A stretch of DNA of 51,091 nt from Flavobacteriaceae bacterium (GTDB lineage: Bacteria; Bacteroidota; Bacteroidia; Flavobacteriales; Flavobacteriaceae). Below, piece after piece: positions 35,742-42,989 of this stretch. The notes beneath the pieces are model-generated. The model did no database searches, had not been told where the DNA came from, and saw only the letters and a program-made list of their open reading frames with translations. Position 1 is the stretch's first letter, and each line of letters starts with the position of its first letter. The position numbers were made by a program, and so were the translations under genes. The stretch is from the NCBI GenBank assembly GCA_028281065.1, contig JANQKN010000079.1, positions 1 to 51,091 on the forward strand, given 5' to 3'.

Positions 35742-37027
35742 TACTTTACTTTAATGGTTTCTCCTTCGGGAGTAATAACTTTTACTTTACTTGCCGATTT
35801 TAATTTAGACTGCCCTGTAGCACCTGTAATATCTTTTCCAGTTATGGTGTATTCTTTACCATCTATGGTTAAATGCCAATTCACATAGGGTGAAGTCATG
35901 AAATCCTTACTCTTGCTGGTGTCTTTTACTTTAAAGTCGGAAGTTACCTCATCGCCTTCTCCCACTACTTTTACGCCACCCAAACCTGTTCCGTGGGTAT
36001 AATGTTGTGCTCCACCAATAAGGATCCCCGGAAGGATGTTCGACACTTTCTTAAGAAGGTCTTTCCCTTTTCCACGTCCTGTATGGCACCCTGTAAGCAA
36101 TAGCATTCCAGAGTTACAGAACTTGATGGTTTTTAACTTCTCGAGATGGGATTGTTTGGAGTTGTACACCAAAGCCTTGTCGTCGTTTACATATTTGGTT
36201 CCATTCCCCACACTCTGGTACCCATCGGTACCATGTCCACGGATCTCCAATCGGGAAACACATTTACAACTGTTATCTTTGGAATTAATGTATTCGTTTA
36301 CCTTGGTGACCATGTTATCGACACTGGAAACTCCTATTTGATAAGGAAAGGTTCCCGATTTTTGGGGAATAACTGCTTTATCCGTACCACTGGAATTATC
36401 GTAAGCATGTACCGCACACTTTTTGTCTTTGGTGACGGTCCTCTGTATTTTTCTTTGAATCCCCTTTTGCTGAATAGTATGGGTTAATTCATGCGCCAAT
36501 AAATGTTTGCCCGAAGTACTGTTGGGGCTGTACATACCTTCATTAAAATAAATATCATTCCCAACCGTAAAAGCCTGGGCATTGAGTTCACTGCTCATTT
36601 GTGCCGCTTGGGTACCTGTATGAATGGACACCTGCGAAAAATCGGCTCCAAATCGACTCTCCATAAAACTCTGGGTATTCGAGTCCATTTTATGCCCCCC
36701 TCCCTTGTTGGAGTTTATTTGTTGGGTCAACGCAGAAGAGGCTTGCCCATCTCCAGCATGTGTTTCTTTTTTCTGAACTAGCGGAGTAATGGATTTGGTT
36801 ACTGCATCCCTTTGTGTTAAAGAACCAGTTTGTCCATTTTCATGATGAGAACCATTCATAGATACAACTCGATCGGCAACTCGGTCCGCTTCTATTTCAT
36901 AGCTGTCGTTCGATGATCCAACGGTTAATTTTCGCTGTATAACCGCAGGTCCAATAAAAGAACCTTCCTTTTTGGTAGCGACCTTAGCATTGATCTTCTG
37001 TTGTATACATCCTATCTTCGACTCCAT
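35741..37027 (-). CDS. eCIS cargo: DUF4157 protein with caspase-like (clan CD) protease-like domain
   Basis: The protein has 428 residues. The DUF4157 core is at 29-55 and 96-187, with HELTH at 179-183. Unlike its three paralogues it has no CxxC in the linker. The C-terminal part starts at about residue 200. Strand-His-Gly 'SRLEIRGHGTDGYQS' (H265-G266) followed by strand-Gly-Cys 'GMLLLTGCHTGRGKGKDLL' (C314) is the His/Cys dyad layout of clan CD peptidases (caspase, gingipain, C80 and CHAT types). A beta-rich tail follows. It probably acts as a cysteine protease or a cyclising/autoprocessing domain in target cells; specificity is unknown. The coupled 160-residue membrane protein follows directly. 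Confidence 0.83.
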   Translation of the reverse strand: MESKIGCIQQKINAKVATKKEGSFIGPAVIQRKLTVGSSNDSYEIEADRVADRVVSMNGSHHENGQTGSLTQRDAVTKSITPLVQKKETHAGDGQASSALTQQINSNKGGGHKMDSNTQSFMESRFGADFSQVSIHTGTQAAQMSSELNAQAFTVGNDIYFNEGMYSPNSTSGKHLLAHELTHTIQQKGIQRKIQRTVTKDKKCAVHAYDNSSGTDKAVIPQKSGTFPYQIGVSSVDNMVTKVNEYINSKDNSCKCVSRLEIRGHGTDGYQSVGNGTKYVNDDKALVYNSKQSHLEKLKTIKFCNSGMLLLTGCHTGRGKGKDLLKKVSNILPGILIGGAQHYTHGTGLGGVKVVGEGDEVTSDFKVKDTSKSKDFMTSPYVNWHLTIDGKEYTITGKDITGATGQSKLKSASKVKVITPEGETIKVK

Positions 37028-37033
37028 ATCTTT

Positions 37034-38221
37034 TTATTTATGACGGTAAAAGCTTACTGTAGGCCCCAATCCTGCCCGTATATATGTAGCCCTGGTAGCT
37101 GCCAGGGTAGCAGAATTATCTAATGGGTTACGACCATTTTTGGTGGAAACCGTTGTAGCACCATAGTCCAACGCACCTCCCGAATGTATCGGGTCTTCTA
37201 CAATACAGGAATGCTTAAAAGATGGTGTCCAAACGGCTATGTCTTTAGATCGCACATTGGCTTCCGAAACGGGATTGTATTCATCGGCAACTGCTTTGGA
37301 CATATCCCCTGACGAAAAAACCGAGTAAAACCAATTCTTATAGGTCCCTAGCGTATGTCCATGACACCAATAACGCAAGGCTTCCGACGAATAATTGATC
37401 GCCGTCCATGCTGTTACACGACTCCCTGCATCTGTATAGGCATGATGTTTGTCTCCTGTTGGATCCGTGAAACCCTGCCTAAGCCAAGGCGCCACATTGC
37501 CGCTTATATGATCGGCACCTCCCGACTGGTTCCTAGCCCGCATCATCTGAATTTGAGGTCCATCGGATTTTTTCTGAATTTCCTCCTCGGGTAAAGTACC
37601 TGCATCTCCTGCTGCGGGAGAAATAACACTTCTATTAATACGCCTTCCTTTTCCTTGTTGTATGGTATGCGTTAGCTCATGAGCCAACAAATGTTTCCCC
37701 GAACTGGTTCCCGGATTGTACTTCCCTTGGTTGAAATAAATATCATTCCCCACCGTAAAGGCTTGTGCATTCAATTCGCGGTTCATTTGTATGGATCGCT
37801 GGTCCGTATGGATAGACACTTGGGAAAAATCATTGCCAAAACGGCTCTCCATAAAATTAAGGGTGCTGGAGTCCATTTTATGCCCACTGCCCTTACTATC
37901 CGAAATTTGTTGAGACAATGACTGTGATGCAACACCACCTTCGGTTCCCACCCCTTTTTGTTGAAGGGTCTCCTCTTCGCAATCGGTACACTTTCGTTGT
38001 ATCAAACCTTTTTTCTGAATGGAATTGTCCGTATGGACAGGACCCATACCAACCACGGTATCGGCCACACGATCGGCTTCTTTCTCATAGGCATCGTCCG
38101 ATGCTCCTATAGATAGTTTTTTCTGTACGATCATCCCTCCTATAAAAGGGGTATTCTTACCACCGTTCTTCTTAGAAGTAGTTTTCGAATCTTTTTTATT
38201 TGTAGCCTCTCCTTGTACCAT
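37034..38221 (-). CDS. eCIS cargo: DUF4157 protein with papain/NlpC-P60-like C-terminal domain (putative)
   Basis: The protein has 395 residues. The DUF4157 core covers 30-56 and 97-189, with HELTH at 181-185. CxxC is at C78-C81 ('QRKCTDCEEE') and (I/L)Q(R/K/Q)K motifs lie in the linkers. The unique region begins at about 228. It contains 'SEALRYWCHGHTLGTY' (C286), 'SKDIAVWTPSFKHSCIVED' (H337) and 'VSTKNGRNPL'. A Cys on a helix start, then a 'DIAVW....KHS.IV' strand pair and a third polar residue, is the order seen in NlpC/P60 and other papain-like folds, whose members cut peptidoglycan peptides or proteins. The call is tentative. It is the first of the four cargo genes, 12 nt after the CIS_TMP gene. 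Confidence 0.8.
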   Translation of the reverse strand: MVQGEATNKKDSKTTSKKNGGKNTPFIGGMIVQKKLSIGASDDAYEKEADRVADTVVGMGPVHTDNSIQKKGLIQRKCTDCEEETLQQKGVGTEGGVASQSLSQQISDSKGSGHKMDSSTLNFMESRFGNDFSQVSIHTDQRSIQMNRELNAQAFTVGNDIYFNQGKYNPGTSSGKHLLAHELTHTIQQGKGRRINRSVISPAAGDAGTLPEEEIQKKSDGPQIQMMRARNQSGGADHISGNVAPWLRQGFTDPTGDKHHAYTDAGSRVTAWTAINYSSEALRYWCHGHTLGTYKNWFYSVFSSGDMSKAVADEYNPVSEANVRSKDIAVWTPSFKHSCIVEDPIHSGGALDYGATTVSTKNGRNPLDNSATLAATRATYIRAGLGPTVSFYRHK

Positions 38222-38233
38222 ATCTATAGTGTC

Positions 38234-39730
38234 TTACATCCAATAACATGATAAATAATGCTCCATCCATGGGGTTTTTATGGTTCCAATCCCCCATGGT
38301 AAGTGATCCAACAATACATCCAGTCCTTTTTGCTCTACAGTAAGCTCGTAGGTGTTTTCCTTGTATTCCACCAATTTGCCGTTGCGTTGCAGAAAGGTCT
38401 CCTGAAAGGTTTCTACCGATGTGTTCTTTAGTATCGCCCAATGTTCTATTACCGATTGCAGTAACTTTTCGCACTGTTCTTTTTCCTCTTTGGTTATTTC
38501 CCATTCAACAGCAACGGTTTCCGTTGGGCCTACCCCGCATAGGATTTTATTCAATAAGAGGTCACTTTCAAAGATTTCGGTGTTAAAATCCATGCAATAT
38601 TGTAGTAACAAAACAGCGCGATGCTGTAAAGCAACGTTTTTCCAATTTACATCCTCCAAGTACCCTAATTTTTGGAATAAGGGAACCAAAAAGGGGTGCA
38701 GGATTACCAAACCTGCATTGGCTATGTAGTCTGCATGCGCCATGGGTTTCGATGTTCCTTCGTTGGGCTTGCCTTGTAATGCTTCTAAAATGGCTTGTAT
38801 GTCGTCTCCTTTTTCTTGCTCCTTTTTTGCTTCCTTTTGTTGGATAATCGACTCCCAATCGTTCTCTTCAAGATACTGAATAATTGTCAAAACCACTTTT
38901 GAAAAGTTTTCCAACCCAGGTTCTTTTTCAAATGATTCCCAATGCTTTAGTATACTATAAACCGATGAAGGAGGAATTTTAAAATAATCCCTGGCATAGG
39001 TAAGGATCTTCTCTATCGTAGATGATTCCCTTGTTGAAGGAGCCCCTTTTCTAAACACATTTAACCAGAAAAAGAAGTATCCAAAACCGGGATCTTTCCA
39101 TTCGCCTGTTTTCCTTTCTTTTGGTTTAATGACCTTAAAATCCTGTTTCAAAAAGTGGAGCACACGTTTCCATTGTGTTAGTATTCCGACTTCTTCGCAG
39201 AATGCTTCTTTTAGTGAATCAGGGATGTTTAAACTCCATCGTAAGATAGCCGAAAGATCCTCCTTAAGGGTTGCTTCCAATTGTTTTGCAAAGGCTTGAT
39301 CCATCACTACCGTTTCAAAAAGAACATCCAGTCTTTGTATAAAAGCATTACTGGGAAGTGATCCTTTTTTTAGATACTGAATCAGTAATTCCTGAAGCGA
39401 TTCCTGTTTGGAAATACTTTGTATGTTTTCTTGGCTCACCTTCTCCTCTGTGGTTTGGGACATCTTATAATTCTTCAGAAATTCTTCCACTTGCATCAAG
39501 ATGCCATTCACCAATTGCCGTTTCCAATTTTGTTTGGAAAGGGGTGGGATTTCTACCGTAAGATGGTCGATCCTACAAACCTCATCCGCTACATCATATC
39601 GATCCAACAACTGCTCCAGCTTTGGATACAAATCATGCTCGAAAACCCCACCCAATTCGTCTTTTAACAGATGGGCAAAGGGTTGGTCCGAACACTGTAC
39701 TTCGATATGTTGTTGTTGGATAAGATGCAT
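38234..39730 (-). CDS. Contractile injection system tape-measure-family protein (CIS_TMP)
   Basis: The protein has 498 residues. Its C-terminal 180 residues match the recurrent pattern of the CIS_TMP family: 'ANAGLVILHPFLVPLFQKLGYL', 'RAVLLLQYCMDFNTEIFESDLLLNKILCGV', 'EKEQCEKLLQSVIEHWAILKNTSVETFQETFLQRNGKL' and 'DVLLDHLPWGIGTIKTPWM'. The N-terminal domain ('HIEVQCSD...RIDHLTVEIPPLS') is also typical. The family carries the tape-measure name, but this protein is far shorter than Afp14-type length rulers, so its actual role (cargo loading, assembly or length control) is open. It sits between the structural genes and the cargo genes. Confidence 0.88.
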   Translation of the reverse strand: MHLIQQQHIEVQCSDQPFAHLLKDELGGVFEHDLYPKLEQLLDRYDVADEVCRIDHLTVEIPPLSKQNWKRQLVNGILMQVEEFLKNYKMSQTTEEKVSQENIQSISKQESLQELLIQYLKKGSLPSNAFIQRLDVLFETVVMDQAFAKQLEATLKEDLSAILRWSLNIPDSLKEAFCEEVGILTQWKRVLHFLKQDFKVIKPKERKTGEWKDPGFGYFFFWLNVFRKGAPSTRESSTIEKILTYARDYFKIPPSSVYSILKHWESFEKEPGLENFSKVVLTIIQYLEENDWESIIQQKEAKKEQEKGDDIQAILEALQGKPNEGTSKPMAHADYIANAGLVILHPFLVPLFQKLGYLEDVNWKNVALQHRAVLLLQYCMDFNTEIFESDLLLNKILCGVGPTETVAVEWEITKEEKEQCEKLLQSVIEHWAILKNTSVETFQETFLQRNGKLVEYKENTYELTVEQKGLDVLLDHLPWGIGTIKTPWMEHYLSCYWM

Positions 39731-39755
39731 ATTTTATAACAACTATGGATTATCT

Positions 39756-40340
39756 CTATCCTTCAAGTATTCTATCGCTCGAATGGAAACAAACCGAAGA
39801 ATAGGTTCTAGCATTTGTAATTGAGTGTTCTTCACCCGTTGGCAAGAACCAATCTAAATCGAACCTCACTACTGGCACACCATTCATTAGCCGAAAAGAT
39901 ATACCGGTAGAAAGTGGAACTGCTACTACCCTGGCACTATTGTCATTAGGCATTACCACACGAAAAGGAACTGCGAACCTCATGGAGTCGGTCGTTAAAA
40001 TGGCTTCTAATATTTCCAACATTTCGGCTGCGTGATCTTCCTGCAAAGGGAATGTAAATATGTTGCCCTCTGAGTTATCTGAAATGGTTAAGAGAAAAGT
40101 AAAATTGGCAAAAGTCCTTACAAAACCCCTACAGGAGTATTGTAGGTTTGATCCTGTACTACCATCACTTATAGGCCCCGTTGTTACAAAACTAAAAGGT
40201 TGTAAAGACGAGGATGGTGGTGGGTCATTCTCGGTATAATCCAACAACTTGGTAAGTACATCGCGTACTTCGACGGCTGTATTGTTGCCGTTATCTTCTA
40301 TGGCTGCAATAGCCTCTTCTACTATGGGTCTTGTTGACAT
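39756..40340 (-). CDS. Hypothetical eCIS cluster protein
   Basis: The protein has 194 residues and I do not recognise a family. The N-terminal 35 residues are helical ('PIVEEAIAAIEDNGNNTAVEVRDVLTKLLDYTE'). They are followed by a beta-rich domain ('FSFVTTGPISDGSTGSNLQYSCRGFVRTFANFTFLLTIS', 'ISFRLMNGVPVVRFDLDWFLPTGEE'). A short helical trimerisation-like start with a beta-sandwich end is reminiscent of small phage fibre or adaptor proteins, but this is only an impression. It lies 18 nt behind the 876-residue gene and 25 nt before the CIS_TMP gene, in the same operon. Confidence 0.75.
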   Translation of the reverse strand: MSTRPIVEEAIAAIEDNGNNTAVEVRDVLTKLLDYTENDPPPSSSLQPFSFVTTGPISDGSTGSNLQYSCRGFVRTFANFTFLLTISDNSEGNIFTFPLQEDHAAEMLEILEAILTTDSMRFAVPFRVVMPNDNSARVVAVPLSTGISFRLMNGVPVVRFDLDWFLPTGEEHSITNARTYSSVCFHSSDRILEG

Positions 40341-40358
40341 AACATTATATTTTAAAGG

Positions 40359-42989
40359 TTATTGATCGTTTGTAAAAAAGTCGTTTTGGTCAAAATCCAC
40401 TCCTTCAAAATCCGCGACGATAGGCTCTGGGTCTGATGAAGGCAAAACGATATTGATATTATTTCCACCAGAACAGCAGATGTACGGCAGATAAAAGTCT
40501 GCAATAACAACCCGCTCTGGGATGGTTCTTCTTGGGTTTCGTGATCCTGTTACGATGATTACCTCTTCGCCAGGTATTCTGGTTACTGGGTTTCTTCTGG
40601 TAGGATCTTTAATAGGTTTTCTGCTCACGATACGTGATTCGAAAGCCTTCGTCATCCTAGCCTCCATAAACTTCCGTGTGGATTTCGGCAATGTCTGCAT
40701 GTCCTTTCGGGCCGCTTCTATTACACGGGCCTTTAGCTCTTTTTCCCGTTGCTTGCATTCATCGCTAACAGGTTTTTGGGGTTTACGTCCTTTTTGGACA
40801 GCTCGTTTCCTAACTACATTCTTGCTCCTTATTTCTTCCTTTTGTCTTTCGGAAAATCCAAATAGACGTGTGTAATTCTGAATACGCGTTAACAATCCCA
40901 AATTCCGGATGGGAACCGTGTCGGTTTCAAAAACACTGCTATCTGCATAAATCAAAATCAAGGTTCCTCCTTTCGGAACCCCTGCCTCATGGGTAATCCC
41001 AGGGTGTTTCTCCAGAAAAGAAGAAAGGAAGGTCTCTTTAAAGGAGTTTTCCCATCGTCTATTGGCTTCTTCATGAATAACGGTAAAGGGATCCTCCAAA
41101 AAGAGATTGTTGATTTCGTCCAAATGATCGACCAAATCTTCGATTATGGCATGCTCGTCTATATCCTGAGGATTTATCTTGATACACCATCTATGGAACA
41201 AAAACAGATCGTTCAAGTTTTCGAAGACTTCATAGAACGTTTCATAGTTGGGCAGGAAATCTGCTAAATCTTCCGATAGCAGGTTTCGGGTTTCCACCAA
41301 GATACCTTCCAAATTGTCGATACTTTGGTCATTCATGCCCGGATAGTGCTCTTGGATTTCATCTTTATTATCCCTTATCCAGGTAATTACATATTCGGTA
41401 ATGTTATAGGTTTTCTCCTTGGCCAAATCATAATCCAATTCCATATCGTCCCAAATTTCCCTTTGGTTGGATATGTCGATAGTATTGTTGGCTAGATCCA
41501 CTGCATTAAGGCCAATTACCTTAAAAGGCAATCGGTATTCCTCTTGTTGGGCAATGATTTCTGTTAAGGCCTCGGTATAAGGTTGTCCTATATGTCCTTC
41601 TACCCTAAAAAAGTTATAGGGTTCCAAATCGTAAGCCAACGGATCTCCCACCACTGGATTTGCTGCATTGTACTGTCCCGAATGGTAACTCAATATATTA
41701 TGGTTAAGGCCTTTTATGGTGAGTTCTGGTGACCATTTAGTGTTCAGCTCCATGATTTCGGAATAGTAATAAGGAATAGCCCTCCCCGAAAGCGGTAACT
41801 TCCCAATACAGGAAGGTGTTATTTTAATCCCTTGCGAGAGTACGGTTTCCAAGTTAAGATCGAAGGTCCCGACCTGTCGGATCAGCTTTTCTAAAAGCCC
41901 TTTAAGTGTTTCCTTTGCATCCTTTTCCTCTTCGGCCAAAATCCCAGTTTTTATAAAGGGCGTCCTAAATTTAAAGAGGTCGTTCCCGGGTAGGATGTCT
42001 TCGGTGGCAAACTCCGCAGATCCCAGAAGGACATGAAAGGGGAACTTTCCTTTATTGGGACAGCATGCACTGGGATTGCAGGCGTGGAATTCGGCAATTT
42101 CGTTATAAGTGCCCGCAAGGTCGTTCATCCAGTCCCAAACATATTGAAGGTATATCCCGCCTTCGTTCTGCGTGTGTACAGTATTGATCCTGCCCTCTAC
42201 ATTGTGCAAACGGATGTAATTATCCAGAGAGCTGTAGGCATCGGCATAGTGATCATGGATTTCGTTTATAAAATTACTTAGCCTTCCCTTAGCAGTATCG
42301 ATAAGTGAATTGTATGTATCCAGTACATCCGCTGTAGTTACAAGGTCTTCCTTAGGGACATTGTAACGGGGAAGTGCCAGTTTTTCGAAATAGGTTTGGT
42401 TGCATATCTCCAAATCGAATTCGGACTCTTCCAACAAATCTGCATCCAACAATAGGGGGCGGATTTTAAACTCCAGCCGTTTTCCTTTGTCAGCACAATC
42501 CATAGCCACACAGTTCTTCTCGTCAATAAGAAGGGCTTCTACCAAAAGCATGACAACTTTGTTGTCCAATATTCCTTCGGTAAGTACTTCCTTATCCTCA
42601 TCGTCCGCATCTGCTTCCAACAGTTCTATACAGGTTTCGAATGGCTGGTACATTTGTGTGTATTGGTATAGGTTATCCAGATATGGATGCTGCTCTGTAT
42701 CCGGTTTCAGAAAATTTTCGGATATGGTGGTATGCTTAAAGTGTGTATAGGTGGAATCTTCCAAGGGTACCAAATACCCCAGGGAGGTAATCCCCGTGCC
42801 GCAACTAATGGCGACAGTGGTGGCATTGGGTTTGCTAATTTCCAATCCACAAACTACACCCATTCCCAACAACTGGGTCCGCGATGCTCTATCTTGCTCC
42901 TCGAGGTAGCTTATCAACCGGTTTAAGTGTTTTTGACTGAGTACCTGATCTGCTTCAAAAACGGGATAACTATCATTTATTAGTATCAT
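40359..42989 (-). CDS. Large Bacteroidota-type contractile injection system baseplate/fibre protein (putative)
   Basis: The protein has 876 residues. The N-terminus ('MILINDSYPVFEADQVLSQKHLNRLISYLEEQDRASRTQLLGMGVVCGLEIS') is one I associate with Bacteroidota contractile injection loci. It is followed by a beta-rich 'VAISCGTGITSLGYLVPLED' element like phage fibre or baseplate pieces. A helical middle (200-650) leads to a strongly basic linker (about 715-800). The end contains 'RVVIADFYLPYICCSGGNNINIVLPSSDPEP', with a Cys pair and an acidic tail. The start overlaps the previous stop (ATGA). Function is not established. Structural attachment to the baseplate is inferred from position. Confidence 0.7.
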   Translation of the reverse strand: MILINDSYPVFEADQVLSQKHLNRLISYLEEQDRASRTQLLGMGVVCGLEISKPNATTVAISCGTGITSLGYLVPLEDSTYTHFKHTTISENFLKPDTEQHPYLDNLYQYTQMYQPFETCIELLEADADDEDKEVLTEGILDNKVVMLLVEALLIDEKNCVAMDCADKGKRLEFKIRPLLLDADLLEESEFDLEICNQTYFEKLALPRYNVPKEDLVTTADVLDTYNSLIDTAKGRLSNFINEIHDHYADAYSSLDNYIRLHNVEGRINTVHTQNEGGIYLQYVWDWMNDLAGTYNEIAEFHACNPSACCPNKGKFPFHVLLGSAEFATEDILPGNDLFKFRTPFIKTGILAEEEKDAKETLKGLLEKLIRQVGTFDLNLETVLSQGIKITPSCIGKLPLSGRAIPYYYSEIMELNTKWSPELTIKGLNHNILSYHSGQYNAANPVVGDPLAYDLEPYNFFRVEGHIGQPYTEALTEIIAQQEEYRLPFKVIGLNAVDLANNTIDISNQREIWDDMELDYDLAKEKTYNITEYVITWIRDNKDEIQEHYPGMNDQSIDNLEGILVETRNLLSEDLADFLPNYETFYEVFENLNDLFLFHRWCIKINPQDIDEHAIIEDLVDHLDEINNLFLEDPFTVIHEEANRRWENSFKETFLSSFLEKHPGITHEAGVPKGGTLILIYADSSVFETDTVPIRNLGLLTRIQNYTRLFGFSERQKEEIRSKNVVRKRAVQKGRKPQKPVSDECKQREKELKARVIEAARKDMQTLPKSTRKFMEARMTKAFESRIVSRKPIKDPTRRNPVTRIPGEEVIIVTGSRNPRRTIPERVVIADFYLPYICCSGGNNINIVLPSSDPEPIVADFEGVDFDQNDFFTNDQ

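Noticed and set aside
39419..39824. Plus-strand reading frames opposite the CIS_TMP and 194-residue genes
   Set aside because: They have no family-like sequence, have skewed composition and lie fully antisense to well-supported genes; the same is true of the other long antisense frames in the window.
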